Position numbers and translations under genes: made by a program. The notes beneath the pieces are model-generated. The model worked only from the letters and a program-made list of their open reading frames with translations. It did not search any database and was not told the DNA's origin. From Phycisphaerales bacterium (lineage in GTDB: Bacteria > Planctomycetota > Phycisphaerae > UBA1845): a DNA stretch of 59,469 nucleotides. The stretch is taken from contig JACKHH010000023.1 in assembly GCA_020639095.1 (NCBI GenBank), positions 1 through 59,469 of the forward strand. Direction: 5' to 3'. The stretch's first letter is position 1; each line of letters opens with the position of its first letter. Positions 7,187 through 16,712 of the stretch are shown piece by piece.

Positions 7187-7525
7187 ATGTCCGTAGAGAA
7201 CTGGTCCGAATCCGTGCTGCTCGTCGAACTGCAGGATGATCCGGTGTTTACCGACGATCTGACTGCGGTGCTCGATCAGTTGGAGGAGAACGAGGCGCAG
7301 GACGTGGTGCTCAACTTCGCCGGGGTCAACTACCTCAACTCCTCGAACATCGCGAAGCTGCTCCGCCTGCGGAAGCTTTCGCAGACCAACAGCCGGCAGC
7401 TCAAGCTCTGCGGCGTGAACACGCACGTGTGGGGTTTGTTCCTGGTGACCGGGCTCGACAAGGTTTTCACCTTCTACGACGACGTGGCCATGGGCCTCGC
7501 CAGCGTGCAGATCGATCGCAAGTAG
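7187..7525 (+). CDS. STAS-domain protein (anti-sigma-factor antagonist type)
   Basis: A 112-residue single STAS domain. Strand-helix alternation is clear, with the conserved core DVVLNFAGVNYLNSSNIAKL, in which NSSN takes the place of the DSSG phospho-acceptor loop of SpoIIAA/RsbV. Such proteins release sigma factors by binding anti-sigma kinases, or act as small partner-switch modules; no kinase or sigma gene is adjacent. The ATG at 7187 has a GGAGG nine bases upstream. Further upstream the frame stays open to 7001 but shows no family similarity. Confidence 0.8.
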   Translation: MSVENWSESVLLVELQDDPVFTDDLTAVLDQLEENEAQDVVLNFAGVNYLNSSNIAKLLRLRKLSQTNSRQLKLCGVNTHVWGLFLVTGLDKVFTFYDDVAMGLASVQIDRK

Positions 7526-7544
7526 GCGAGCATTCGGGCTGCAT

Positions 7545-8885
7545 TTGCTCACGCGGGTTACTTCGCAGTCCGGTGCCGTTCCGTTGGGAAATCCAGAAAT
7601 ACAACTCACCAAACGGCAGCGCGTCACGTTTTTCATACTGAATCTCTGCACACTGGTGGTGTTGTGGCTGGCGCTTTGGCCGTGGAAACCGCACTGGTCT
7701 GAGCGGTTTTATCTGGTCGTGCCGTGGGCATTTGCGTGCGGATCGCTTTGGCTGCTGGTTTTGCATCAGCGGCGAGCCGCGATCGCTCGCGCAGCGATTG
7801 CTGCGAGCATGCTCATCGCGGTGCTGGCTGCCGCGTTCTATGAACGACGACATCCGGTGGAGGATTTGATGCCCGGCGAACTGGCGGAATTTGCACGCGG
7901 GTTCGTGGCGGTGCTTATCGTGAGCAGTTGGATCTGGACGGGCCTGTCGGCATCGCTTGCTCCGATCCTGCGCGTGCGAACTGAGAGCAAACGACTTCAC
8001 CGCATTGCAGCGCGGCTCGCTGTTATCTTGGTCTTTTCGGTCATCGCCAACGGCTATCTGATGGCTGTGCTGCAAACGCATTTTCCCAAACGAAGCTCCA
8101 ACATGACGCCCGCGACCATCCGCCGCGAATATGCGGTTGTGCATTTCACCGCGCGCGATGGCATTCCGCTTGTCGGTTGGTTTGTGCCTTGCGAAGGTTC
8201 TGAACGCACCGCGATCGTGTGTCACGGCGTCGGGGCATACAAAGCCGATATGATCGACTTCGTCGATGCGCTCGTCGAAGGCGGATACAACGTGTTCACC
8301 TTCGACTTTCGCGGGCACGGCGAAAGCGGCGGACACACCATTTCCTACGGCAAATACGAGAAGCTCGACGTGCTGGCTGCGGTGGATTGGTTGAAACAGA
8401 AGCATGCCGACGAATCGCGGCACATCGTCGGCGTGGCTTGGAGCATGGGGGCAGCAACAATGCTGCTGGCGGCTGCGGAGGATACGCGCATCGAGGCGCT
8501 GCACATCGACGCGGCCTACGCGCGCACGCGTGACATCGCTGCCGTCATCGCCGCGCCGTTCCCGCCCGTGTACCAGGAGTGCGGTACCGCCATCGGTTTG
8601 CTGATCGGATCATTGGAGTGCGGCGCGAACCTTTACACCCTCGCACCGATCGATGTCATCGCGAGCATCGCTCCGCGACCGATCATGATCGTACACGGTG
8701 ATGTCGATCCGCTGATTCCGTTGGCACAAGGGAAGCAACTCTTTGAAGCTGCGGGCGAACCGAAGCAATTCGTGATCATCAAAGGCGCAGGCCACTGCCA
8801 GACCATCACGATCGACACGCCGGATTATCAACGCAGGATGGTAGCGTTCTTGAATGATGCGCTGGCGGAAACGCCAAAGCGATAA
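7545..8885 (+). CDS. Membrane-anchored alpha/beta hydrolase
   Basis: The N-terminal 180 residues hold four or more hydrophobic segments (about 27-46, 55-73, 80-97 and 155-176). The rest is an alpha/beta hydrolase domain: oxyanion region VCHGVGAYKAD, FDFRGHGES, nucleophile elbow AWSMGA with Ser300, acid in HGDVDPLIP (Asp386 or Asp388) and His417 in GAGHCQ. The catalytic domain probably faces one side of the membrane; the substrate is unknown. The first position of the elbow is Ala rather than Gly, which is common. The listed start is a TTG at 7545, and a TTG fourteen codons on (7584) is also possible. It starts 19 bases after the STAS gene, so co-transcription is likely. Confidence 0.75.
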   Translation: MLTRVTSQSGAVPLGNPEIQLTKRQRVTFFILNLCTLVVLWLALWPWKPHWSERFYLVVPWAFACGSLWLLVLHQRRAAIARAAIAASMLIAVLAAAFYERRHPVEDLMPGELAEFARGFVAVLIVSSWIWTGLSASLAPILRVRTESKRLHRIAARLAVILVFSVIANGYLMAVLQTHFPKRSSNMTPATIRREYAVVHFTARDGIPLVGWFVPCEGSERTAIVCHGVGAYKADMIDFVDALVEGGYNVFTFDFRGHGESGGHTISYGKYEKLDVLAAVDWLKQKHADESRHIVGVAWSMGAATMLLAAAEDTRIEALHIDAAYARTRDIAAVIAAPFPPVYQECGTAIGLLIGSLECGANLYTLAPIDVIASIAPRPIMIVHGDVDPLIPLAQGKQLFEAAGEPKQFVIIKGAGHCQTITIDTPDYQRRMVAFLNDALAETPKR

Positions 8886-8957
8886 TCGCGTGTGCGCTCG
8901 GCGCATACGCGTACCATCAACTTACAGCATGGGGATGTGCAGGGAAGGGTGCGATCG

Positions 8958-9140
8958 TTAGCTGGGATCAGGCGAGCGACGGACCGCTTTACGTGACTGG
9001 CGACGCTTCTTCTCGGACGGCTTCTCGTAGTAGCTGGTGCGCTTGATGTCGCGCGTGAGGCCTTCGCGCTGACAGAGGCGCTTGAAGCGACGCAGGAGCT
9101 GCTGTACGGACTCATTGCCACGGGGCTTGACTTTAATCAC
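8958..9140 (-). CDS. rpsU: Small ribosomal subunit protein bS21
   Basis: A 60-residue basic protein beginning V/M-IKVKPRGNESVQQLLRRFKR, then REGLTRDIKRTSYYEKPSEKKRR, which is characteristic of bS21. It binds the 30S platform and aids initiation. The GTG at 9140 is chosen because bS21 proteins start right at the KVK strand; an ATG at 9191 would add 17 residues without similarity. The C-terminal tail SRKAVRRSPDPS is ordinary for the family. Confidence 0.9.
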   Translation of the reverse strand: MIKVKPRGNESVQQLLRRFKRLCQREGLTRDIKRTSYYEKPSEKKRRQSRKAVRRSPDPS

Positions 9141-9296
9141 TGGCGTTGAACTTTCTGCTTGCACGTCTGCCGCATCATGGGAGGTCCCCAACGGACCCCG
9201 CCCACACGACCGACAGGAAGGATAGCTTACACTACAATCGGCAGCCTGACCAGTCGACCTGATGTTCAGGCTCGTAAATTACGGTTGCGACAAAGG

Positions 9297-10280
9297 TTAC
9301 GACGCGGCCGCCCCGGCTGGGCGACGTGTGAACATTCGCCCGACGAATTGCGGTACGGTCTTCAAGCCGCCCTTGCCCGCCGTCGTCGATACCTCGTTGA
9401 GCCGTGCGAACTCGTCCTCGCTCAGGTTGATCTCACCGGCCGCGACATTCTGCTCGAGCTGCGCGACGTTGCGCGCACCCGGAATCGCGATCACGTTGGG
9501 ATGATGGATGAGCCAAGCGAGCGCGATCTGCGACGGCGTGGCGTCGTGCTTCTGTGCGATCTCGCGCAGCGCGGTGATCGTGGGCTGAGCGGCTTCGATG
9601 CCCGCGCTGGTGAATGCGGTGTTCATCTTGCGGCAACCACCGGGCGCATTGTCGCTGCTGTACTTGCCGGTGAGCATGCCCTGTGCGAGCGGGCTGTAGG
9701 CGATGACCACGCGGCCATTCGCTTCCGCCCAGGGCAGCAGCTTCTCCGCGCCGCGGCGCAGCAGGTTGTATTGCACCTGGTTGCTGATGACCGGTCCGTC
9801 GAGGCAGCGATCGGCTTTCTGCCAGGCGCTCAGGCTGAAATTGCTCACGCCGAGGTGTCGCGCCATGCCTTGCTCGCGGACCATGCGCATGCCCTTCATC
9901 TGCGTGCCGATGGGTACGACCGGGTTCGGCCAGTGAATCTGATAGAGATCCATGCACTCGTCGCGAAGGCGTTTGCGACTCGCGTCGGCAGCCCGCACGA
10001 TGCGCCCGGGCGTGGGCATGATGGGCATGAGCTTCGTGGCGACGAAGAGCTGATCGCGCGCCGCGCCTTCCAGCGCTTCGCCGATGATCGCTTCCGACTC
10101 GCCCTTGGAATACCCCTCAGCCGTGTCGATGAAGTTGATGCCCAACTCGATGGCCCGCTGGATGATGCGGTGATCTTCTGCGCGATGCGCGGAATCCCAA
10201 CCCCACTCCTTGCCGCCAAACTGCCAGCCGCCAAGTCCAATCGCGGAGGCTTCGAAATCGCCGATCCGTACCTTACGCAT
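9297..10280 (-). CDS. Aldo/keto reductase
   Basis: A 327-residue NADPH-dependent oxidoreductase with the AKR tetrad: Asp52 and Tyr57 in FIDTAEGY, Lys83 in VATKL and His116 in YQIHWPNP. The NADPH-binding end IPGARNVAQLEQNV lies near residue 285. The N-terminal RKVRIGDFEASAIGLGGWQFGG is typical of the AKR family that includes YajO/Tas-like and plant pyridoxal-reductase-like members. The substrate cannot be told from sequence. It sits upstream of rpsU on the same strand with a 156-base gap. Confidence 0.88.
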   Translation of the reverse strand: MRKVRIGDFEASAIGLGGWQFGGKEWGWDSAHRAEDHRIIQRAIELGINFIDTAEGYSKGESEAIIGEALEGAARDQLFVATKLMPIMPTPGRIVRAADASRKRLRDECMDLYQIHWPNPVVPIGTQMKGMRMVREQGMARHLGVSNFSLSAWQKADRCLDGPVISNQVQYNLLRRGAEKLLPWAEANGRVVIAYSPLAQGMLTGKYSSDNAPGGCRKMNTAFTSAGIEAAQPTITALREIAQKHDATPSQIALAWLIHHPNVIAIPGARNVAQLEQNVAAGEINLSEDEFARLNEVSTTAGKGGLKTVPQFVGRMFTRRPAGAAAS

Positions 10281-10385
10281 GTTTCATGTCTCCATCAGCC
10301 CGCCGATTTTGGCGAGGGTCGAATCCGGCAAGTATAGCAGATACGGCGCGTTCCGACAGGCCCAGGAAATCACGGATAACCGCGC

Positions 10386-10423
10386 AAAAAAGCGGGATGG
10401 ACGGCTCTTGCCGCCCATCCCGC
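10386..10423 (-). terminator. Intrinsic terminator for the 10456-12090 gene
   Basis: Hairpin arms GCGGGATGG and CCATCCCGC, with six A on the plus-strand left side (10386-10391) that form a U-tract on the minus strand. It lies 33 bases downstream of the stop of the minus-strand secreted-protein gene. Confidence 0.85.
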
Positions 10424-10455
10424 ACAATAATCGCACTACGCTGGCGTAGCTCTGC

Positions 10456-12090
10456 CTATTCGGCTTCGAAATTCACGATCTCCAGGGCGCCGAACGTCGC
10501 ACCCGGAGCGATTGGCCGGTCGCACTTCGTGCGGATCGCGACCTTCTGGAGGCGATGGCCGCCGTAACGCGGGTCGCGGTTGAAGATGCTCACCCACGTC
10601 CAACTCGGCAGGTGGTTATCGCCCACGACCGTCGAGTCGACGTCGAACGTCGCGTTGAGGTCGACGTAACCCTTGAAGTACACGTCCGCGTGGTGCGCGT
10701 ACGAGTTCATGTTGTCGCTCGCGACGATGTACACGCGGTTGTCGTCGTGCGCATCGCCGTGACAGATGTATGCGTCGTCGTACCCGTAGGTGTAGTGATG
10801 GCTGTACCAGTGATTGTGGTTCTCGCAATCTTCGCCGGTGTAGCGCAGCGTCAGCGATTGCGGGCGACCTGCGTCGCAGAGATCGGCTTCGGGTTCCGTG
10901 CCGCACAGCGGCTCGCCGCCGACGTTGATCGCTTCGGTGATGCTGAACGGTCCGACCTCGACTCCGGGATTCAGCGGGTTGCGGCAGTCGGTGCGCAGCA
11001 GCTCGTAGCGCCACCCGTAGCGGATGTAGACGTACTTCGGCAGCTTGCTGTTGACGTTGTTGGTCGCGATGGTGAACGACTCGCCCGGATCGACCTGACC
11101 GTAGAAGTAGGTGTTTGTGTAATACGACGAGGTGCCGAAGGCCCACACCCACTGCGAATGGTTGTCGTCGTTGACCAGCGTCAAGGAGTGCACGCCGCCG
11201 TCGCACTCGACGCAATCCGGTTCCTCAGCCTCCGGCAGCGGAACGGACAGGGCCGCGGTCACCCAAAGAATCGACGAGCCGAGCGGGTTGCCGCTTGGCG
11301 TCGAGAAGATTTGCACGGTGACGTCGGTCGCACCGGCCGGGACGTCGACGGGAACGATCAACGTATCCCATGCCGTTCCGTCGAGACTGCCCAGCGGATC
11401 GACCAGCGTTGTCGTATTGCCCGCAACGGTGATGTCGATCGTGTGCGGCGAATCCGGCAACACAGAACCGACGAACAACCCGAGCTTCGCGACGCGATCC
11501 ACATCGGCAGCGTCAAAGGTGAACGTCTGCGGCAGCGTGTTCTGACGCGGTTCGGGGAATTGGTAAAAGGCAACGTCAACGCCGTCAAGCACCTGTGTGT
11601 CGGCGAGGCTCACGCCGTCGTCATAAAGCACGACGATGCCCGCGCCGCTGTTCGCCCAGTCGAAACTGAGCCCGTCGATGCTGACACTGTTCGCGCCCGG
11701 TGCAATCACGCCCAGGTCGGTGATGTCCGCGCGGTACGACGCGGTCTGCACCGGTCCCTGGAAGTTGAAGAACAGCGTCGGGCCGCCGATCAGCGTGCCG
11801 ACTACGGCATTGCCGTCCACCGTGATGCTGTCGCCCGGTGCGACGCGCAGCTCGCCCGCCCAGTAGACCAAAACTTGGTTGATCGTCGCGCCCGCGGGCA
11901 CTTCGATTTCAATGACGCCCGGCTGGGTGTCGAGCCCTGTGCCCGCAGCCACGAACCCTGAGCCGGCGAGTGCGAGCGGTTCGCTGGGCAGTCCCAATGT
12001 TTCGGTGCCGTCCGCGAATACCGTGGCGCACGGCAATGCGAGCAGCGTGGTCATGATAAACCGGTACCACCTGTTGGATTTGATTTGCAT
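10456..12090 (-). CDS. Large secreted protein, DUF3344-like N-terminal region
   Basis: A 544-residue exported protein with an N-terminal signal (RFIMTTLLALPCATVFA). Residues 25-250 resemble DUF3344-like beta domains found in planctomycete and archaeal surface proteins (for example VPAGATINQVLVYWAGEL and WANSGAGIVVLYDDG). Residues 265-400 and 410-540 look like two related beta domains that each begin with a SLTLxxxxxD/E pattern and are rich in His and Tyr, such as NHNHWYSHHYTYGYDD, with paired cysteines. No catalytic site is recognised; a structural or binding surface protein is likely. The ATG at 12090 has GGAGG just upstream, whereas the longer open frame to 12147 lacks one. Confidence 0.65.
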   Translation of the reverse strand: MQIKSNRWYRFIMTTLLALPCATVFADGTETLGLPSEPLALAGSGFVAAGTGLDTQPGVIEIEVPAGATINQVLVYWAGELRVAPGDSITVDGNAVVGTLIGGPTLFFNFQGPVQTASYRADITDLGVIAPGANSVSIDGLSFDWANSGAGIVVLYDDGVSLADTQVLDGVDVAFYQFPEPRQNTLPQTFTFDAADVDRVAKLGLFVGSVLPDSPHTIDITVAGNTTTLVDPLGSLDGTAWDTLIVPVDVPAGATDVTVQIFSTPSGNPLGSSILWVTAALSVPLPEAEEPDCVECDGGVHSLTLVNDDNHSQWVWAFGTSSYYTNTYFYGQVDPGESFTIATNNVNSKLPKYVYIRYGWRYELLRTDCRNPLNPGVEVGPFSITEAINVGGEPLCGTEPEADLCDAGRPQSLTLRYTGEDCENHNHWYSHHYTYGYDDAYICHGDAHDDNRVYIVASDNMNSYAHHADVYFKGYVDLNATFDVDSTVVGDNHLPSWTWVSIFNRDPRYGGHRLQKVAIRTKCDRPIAPGATFGALEIVNFEAE

Positions 12091-12342
12091 CTTCCCACCT
12101 CCAGATTTGACGTGTTTTTCGATACTTCCCCGGCTCCAACCGGGCAAAGCGATGAATCGGAATCCAGCCTCTCGAATACGCGGGCGGAATGATACCGCGG
12201 ACGTTGGTTTCGTTCCATAGGGGGTACACCCTGACCGGTAACCTCGCCGCGTCGCGTGCGCCGTGCAAACGCACTGGACTCGCGCGTTCGGCGTGCCAAT
12301 ACTTCAGGTAAAGCAGCAGTTACCGCACGGGGGAGAAGCACC

Positions 12343-12684
12343 ATGAATGACAATTTCGCTGATGAGCTGATGGCCGTCTCGTTGTGGCTGGAAGCCGCGC
12401 GGGGTGAGTGCCGCATTGAACCAAGACCGTCGAAGCGTTCCACCATGCGCTACGCGTGGAACGGTCCCATGGAGATGAAGGACCGCGAGAACGTTCACTA
12501 CGTCCATTGCTACGACATCGGCGCCGGCGGACTGGGCATCATCAGTCGGCGGGCGGTTGTTCCCGAAGCCACTGTTCTCCTGCGCCATTCCACGAACGAT
12601 CCCTGGGTTGCGTGTAGCGTCGCCCATTGCACGGAAACGGTGGGGAAGTTCCGAATCGGGATGAAGGTGAAACTGGATCTGTGA
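12343..12684 (+). CDS. PilZ-domain-like protein
   Basis: A 113-residue protein. Residues 26-113 have a PilZ-like layout: a basic RPSKRSTMRY segment, then YDIGAGGLGIISRR as the DxSxxG-type loop, and closing strands ending GKFRIGMKVKL. PilZ domains bind cyclic di-GMP via RxxxR and (D/N)xSxxG. Here the arginine pair is R-x-x-x-R-like (RPSKR) and the loop has Ala in place of Ser, so binding is plausible but not certain. The ATG at 12343 is preceded by GGGAGA. It is divergent from the secreted-protein gene and 162 bases before the glycosyltransferase gene. Confidence 0.65.
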   Translation: MNDNFADELMAVSLWLEAARGECRIEPRPSKRSTMRYAWNGPMEMKDRENVHYVHCYDIGAGGLGIISRRAVVPEATVLLRHSTNDPWVACSVAHCTETVGKFRIGMKVKLDL

Positions 12685-12846
12685 CGCGTCCACGGAATCG
12701 GCATACTTCCCAGTTGGTTTTCCGAGTTCACATCACGATTGCCAGGTACGCAGCTCAAGCGGCCTGGAGTTGGGCGCGGGTCCGTGATAGCTTTCGCGGA
12801 GTCAGGCGTTTCACGACGAGCCGAACAACGTTGCGGGAGCAATCCG

Positions 12847-14319
12847 ATGCCAACGGACAGCGTAGACTCGCAGAAGCACCCAACGCGCTACGGGCTTGCG
12901 GCGGCGCTGATCGTTGCTTGCATCGTTCGCCTTGCCGGATGGGCGTATTGGCAGCCCGGACCGACGGGCGGAATTGTCTCGGGCTACATTCAACCCGTAT
13001 GCACGCTGTCGTCCGGGTATGGGTTCCTCGCCGCCACGCACGCCGCGTCTGAGGGTAACTACGGCTTTGATGCGCCGACAAGCATGATGGCGTTCATGCG
13101 TGAACGCGAGCAGGCGGGTGGCCGCGTGGATGCGGAGCACCCGTTTCCGCGAACCACCGAAGGGTTCATTCCCCGCACGATTCATCCTCCTGGTTATTCC
13201 ATTCTGTTGTACTTGATGTACTGCATTGGGAATTTCAGTGGAATGGGATGGCTGACGACGGCGCTGAGCGTCGCGCTCGACGTTGTTGCCTGCGGTTTGG
13301 TGTACCTCTTTGCGCGGAACATCTTCGATCGGCGCGTCGCGATTGTGGCGGCTTGGATTTATGCACTGCTGCCACCCGCGATCATGACCAGTCTGCTCTT
13401 CATGCCCGATGCGTTCCACGGGTTCTTCATTTCGTCGATCCTGTGTCTGGCGAGCTACGCCACCGCGCGTCGCGGGTGGATGTTGATCCCCGCGGGCGCG
13501 GCTGTGGGCTTTGCTTGCCTGTTTCGTTCGGAATACCTGCTTCTGCCGGGCGCGGTGTATGTGGTCATGCTGTTCTGGCGGCGGCGCTTCTGGTCGACGA
13601 CGGGATGGTCGATCGGCATGGGCGCGGCAACGCTGCTGGTGTTGTCGCCGTGGGCGTGGTGGACGCACCAAGCCGTGGGCAAGGCGATGCTCGGCTCCAC
13701 TGCCGGTGGACGCACCATGTATCAAGCGCTGGGCGAGGACACCCAGAACCCCTGGGGGATCGTCGCGGCCGATTTGTGGAGCGATGCGGATGCACTCAAG
13801 CTCGGTTTCTCATCGCCCGTCTCGCCAGAGGCGAACGCGTACTACGGCGCTGAGTTCAAGCGTTACGTGCGCACGTACCCGCTGCGCTACGCCAAAACGA
13901 TACTTGTTCATCGCCTGCCGCTTGCACTGGTGCCGCCACACCTGACGCCTGTCGTGCGCGCGTCGTCGGATGCGTTCAGCTTTGGTTATTACATGCGTAC
14001 CGAAGGGTTGAGCCGGTGGGCAGTCATTCGCAAGTATCCCGTGAAGGTGCTGCGCTACCTTTGGTTGCCGATATCCATGGCGGGCTTGTCGCTCGTCTTG
14101 CTGATTGCGCTTTTCGTTGCCTGCTTGCTCAACCGACGGGCGTTGGGGCGTGCGATGTGGTTGTTGCTGCCGTGGGCTTATACGGTCGGTTCGATGTGCG
14201 TGGTTAAGCAGATCGAGCCGCGCAATGTCGCGCCGGTACTTGTTGTTCAAACAGTCGCGCTTGCGTTCGTTCTGGTCTACTGGCGCGATCGCCGTACGCG
14301 GCGCGTTGCCGCGACATAG
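12847..14319 (+). CDS. GT39-like membrane glycosyltransferase
   Basis: A 490-residue polytopic membrane protein of the ArnT/PMT (GT-C, family 39) type. After the first membrane helix comes a long periplasmic loop with the conserved TIHPPGYSILL motif. About ten further helices follow, including LLPPAIMTSLLFMPDAFHG. GT-C enzymes move a sugar from a polyprenyl-phosphate carrier to lipid or protein at the outer face of the inner membrane; acceptor and donor are unknown here. The ATG at 12847 has GGGAG eight bases upstream, and the open frame to 12739 is not needed. Confidence 0.75.
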   Translation: MPTDSVDSQKHPTRYGLAAALIVACIVRLAGWAYWQPGPTGGIVSGYIQPVCTLSSGYGFLAATHAASEGNYGFDAPTSMMAFMREREQAGGRVDAEHPFPRTTEGFIPRTIHPPGYSILLYLMYCIGNFSGMGWLTTALSVALDVVACGLVYLFARNIFDRRVAIVAAWIYALLPPAIMTSLLFMPDAFHGFFISSILCLASYATARRGWMLIPAGAAVGFACLFRSEYLLLPGAVYVVMLFWRRRFWSTTGWSIGMGAATLLVLSPWAWWTHQAVGKAMLGSTAGGRTMYQALGEDTQNPWGIVAADLWSDADALKLGFSSPVSPEANAYYGAEFKRYVRTYPLRYAKTILVHRLPLALVPPHLTPVVRASSDAFSFGYYMRTEGLSRWAVIRKYPVKVLRYLWLPISMAGLSLVLLIALFVACLLNRRALGRAMWLLLPWAYTVGSMCVVKQIEPRNVAPVLVVQTVALAFVLVYWRDRRTRRVAAT

Positions 14320-14462
14320 CGAAATACCTGCGGAATTCGGGCGTCCGATGCTGCTCTCGCTGCGCGCCGCGTGTTGTGGAACGGACGTGGCTGTGGCGAT
14401 ACGATGAGCCGATGCCGACATTGTTTGTAGCGGTGGTCTGAAACGACGGAGTTGTTGCCCGC

Positions 14463-14900
14463 ATGCACACGGTGAATCGCAATCCTTCCTCCCGCGAACT
14501 GCACAAGTTCGGCTGGGCGATGGTGCTGGGGTTTGGCGTCCTCGGAACGCTGGGTTGGTACTTTGCCGGCGAAACGAACGGATGGGCGTGGCGCGGCGAG
14601 ACGGCTCAGCGGGTCGCGGTCGCGTTTTGGACTCTCGGGCCGCTGCTGCTCGTGATTTCGTTCGGGCCGAAAGCGCTGGCCAAACCGGTGTACATCGGCT
14701 GGATGAGCGTCGGGTTCTTTATCGGCGGCATCATGACCGCGATCCTGCTCAGCGTGCTGTTCATCGTGCTGCTGCCGGTGTTCTCGCTGGTCCGCTTCGC
14801 CGATCCGCTGCGCATGAAGTTGCGCCCGCCCGGCGAAAGCTATTGGGAAGATCACAAACATCACGAAAGCACGCTGGAGCGGACGATTCGTCCGTTCTAG
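14463..14900 (+). CDS. SxtJ-family membrane protein
   Basis: A 145-residue protein with two pairs of hydrophobic segments (about 18-35, 56-70 and 78-112) and a polar tail with RPPGESYWEDH. This resembles the SxtJ family, small membrane proteins usually encoded beside NodU/CmcH-type carbamoyltransferases. That gene follows here after 20 bases, which supports the call. The exact function is unknown; a role in anchoring or delivering the carbamoylated product is only a guess. The third usual member, a DUF5989 protein, is displaced to 19481-19639. Confidence 0.7.
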   Translation: MHTVNRNPSSRELHKFGWAMVLGFGVLGTLGWYFAGETNGWAWRGETAQRVAVAFWTLGPLLLVISFGPKALAKPVYIGWMSVGFFIGGIMTAILLSVLFIVLLPVFSLVRFADPLRMKLRPPGESYWEDHKHHESTLERTIRPF

Positions 14901-14920
14901 CGATAGGGTATTGATCGATC

Positions 14921-16687
14921 ATGTACGTACTCGGGATATCCTGCTTCTACCACGACGCCGGCGCCGCGCTGGTCCAGGACGGTGAACTCGTCGCCGCGGC
15001 CGAGGAGGAGCGGTTCAATCGCAAGAAGCACTATAGCGATTTTCCCAAGCTCGCGATCGAGTACTGCCTGAAGGAGGCCGGGATCACCATCGCCGATGTC
15101 GACTACATCGGTTTCTACGAAAAGCCCCTGGTCAAATTCAACCGCATCGTCGAGACGATCCTCGCCCGCTGGCCGCTCACCTACACGAACTGGGTGAAGA
15201 GCATGCCCGTCTGGTTGATGACCAAGCTGCGCATCGGCAGCGTCATCCAGAAGGAACTCGATACCGACAAAGACATTTACTACTGCCAGCACCACCTTGC
15301 GCACGCAGCCAGCGCGTTTCTCGTCTCGCCGTTCGATGAGGCTGCCGTCATCACTGCGGATGGCGTGGGTGAGTGGACGACGACGGGTTGGGGCGTGGGC
15401 AAGGGTACCGAGATCGTTATCGAAAAGGAGATTCGCTTCCCGCATTCGGTGGGTTTGCTCTTCAGCGCGATCACCGCGTACCTCGGTTTCCGCGTGAACG
15501 ACGCCGAGTGGAAGGTGATGGGGCTCGCGCCCTATGGAAAACCCACATACGTCGACAAATTCCACGAGGTGGTCGACATCCGCGATGACGGCAGCTTCCG
15601 CCTGAACATGAAGTACTTCACGCACACGCACTCGACCGAAAAGATGTTCAGCCGAAAGTGGGAGGAACTCTTCGGCAGGCCGCAGCGCCCGAAGGAATCG
15701 GAACTCGACTCGTTCCACGAGGATATCGCGCACTCCGGCCAGAAGGTGGTCGAGGAGATCATGGTCAAGATGGCCACGCACGTGCAGCGCACGACGCGCC
15801 AGGAGAATGTGTGCATCGCGGGCGGTGTCGGGCTCAACTGCGTGGCGAACTGGCGCATCCTTCAGGAGTCGGGGTTCAAGAACATTTTCATTCAACCGGC
15901 TGCCGGTGATTCCGGTGCCGCCCTGGGCACGGCGTTTTACCTCTACAACTCGGTACTGAAGAATCCGCGCAAGTTCGTGATGCGCCACGCGTATTGGGGC
16001 CCGGGGTTTGACGACGCGCAGGTGAAATCCGCCCTCGATCGCAGCGGGCTTGCGTACCGCTACATCGATCGCGAAGAGGACTTGCTCGAAGAAACGGCCC
16101 GCATGATCGACGAGGGCAGCGTCATCGGCTGGTTCCAGGGTCGGTTGGAGTTTGGCCCGCGTGCGCTGGGCGCGCGTTCACTCGTCGCCGACGCGCGCAA
16201 CCCGAAGATGAAGGATATCATCAACGCGAAGGTGAAGTTCCGAGAGGCGTTCCGCCCCTTCGCGCCGTCGGTGCTCAAGGAGCACGCCCACGAATACTTC
16301 GAGATGCCCGCGGGCATGGACGCGCCGTTCATGCTGCTCGTGCCTCGCGTACGCGCGGAGATGCACGCAGTATTGCCCGCGGTGACGCATCAGGACGGCA
16401 CCGGCCGCGTGCAAACGGTCACGGAAGCCGATAACGGTCGATATTACCGGCTTATTCGTACCTTCGGGAAGCGTACCGGTGTGCCCGTGGTCATCAACAC
16501 GAGCTTCAACGTGCGCGGCGAACCGATCGTCTGCACGCCGCAGGACGCAATCAACACCTTCGTCAACACCGGTATCGATGCGATCGTGATCGGCAACTAC
16601 GTGGTTACGGAAAAACCCAGCGCCGTGGACTTCGAAGCCGGTATGCGCCGCAGCATCGAACTCGAATCGAGTTCGCTCGTGAAGTGA
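14921..16687 (+). CDS. NodU/CmcH-type carbamoyltransferase
   Basis: A 588-residue enzyme with both family domains. The N-terminal ASKHA-like domain opens MYVLGISCFYHDAGAALVQ and carries QHHLAHAASAF with its metal-binding histidines near residue 120. The C-terminal YrdC-like region has GRLEFGPRALGARSLVADAR and VINTSFNVRGEPIVCTP. It uses carbamoyl phosphate and ATP to carbamoylate a hydroxyl, as in nodulation factors, cephamycin or saxitoxin precursors. It is probably co-transcribed with the SxtJ-type gene 20 bases upstream. The acceptor is unknown; it may be a surface glycan, as glycosyltransferases lie on both sides. Confidence 0.9.
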   Translation: MYVLGISCFYHDAGAALVQDGELVAAAEEERFNRKKHYSDFPKLAIEYCLKEAGITIADVDYIGFYEKPLVKFNRIVETILARWPLTYTNWVKSMPVWLMTKLRIGSVIQKELDTDKDIYYCQHHLAHAASAFLVSPFDEAAVITADGVGEWTTTGWGVGKGTEIVIEKEIRFPHSVGLLFSAITAYLGFRVNDAEWKVMGLAPYGKPTYVDKFHEVVDIRDDGSFRLNMKYFTHTHSTEKMFSRKWEELFGRPQRPKESELDSFHEDIAHSGQKVVEEIMVKMATHVQRTTRQENVCIAGGVGLNCVANWRILQESGFKNIFIQPAAGDSGAALGTAFYLYNSVLKNPRKFVMRHAYWGPGFDDAQVKSALDRSGLAYRYIDREEDLLEETARMIDEGSVIGWFQGRLEFGPRALGARSLVADARNPKMKDIINAKVKFREAFRPFAPSVLKEHAHEYFEMPAGMDAPFMLLVPRVRAEMHAVLPAVTHQDGTGRVQTVTEADNGRYYRLIRTFGKRTGVPVVINTSFNVRGEPIVCTPQDAINTFVNTGIDAIVIGNYVVTEKPSAVDFEAGMRRSIELESSSLVK

Positions 16688-16712
16688 CGCGATCGCGTCC
16701 GTCGATTACCGT

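Noticed and set aside
9141..9191. Upstream ATG for bS21
   Set aside because: Adds residues not present in bS21; the GTG at 9140 gives the normal N-terminus.
9159..10337. 392-aa plus-strand frame opposite the aldo/keto reductase
   Set aside because: The reductase on the minus strand has all catalytic motifs; this frame has none.
10555..11961. 468-aa plus-strand frame opposite the large secreted protein
   Set aside because: Low-complexity Val/Arg/Asp composition and no motif; the minus strand has signal peptide and terminator.
14897..15988. 363-aa minus-strand frame opposite the carbamoyltransferase
   Set aside because: Shadow of a fully recognisable enzyme.
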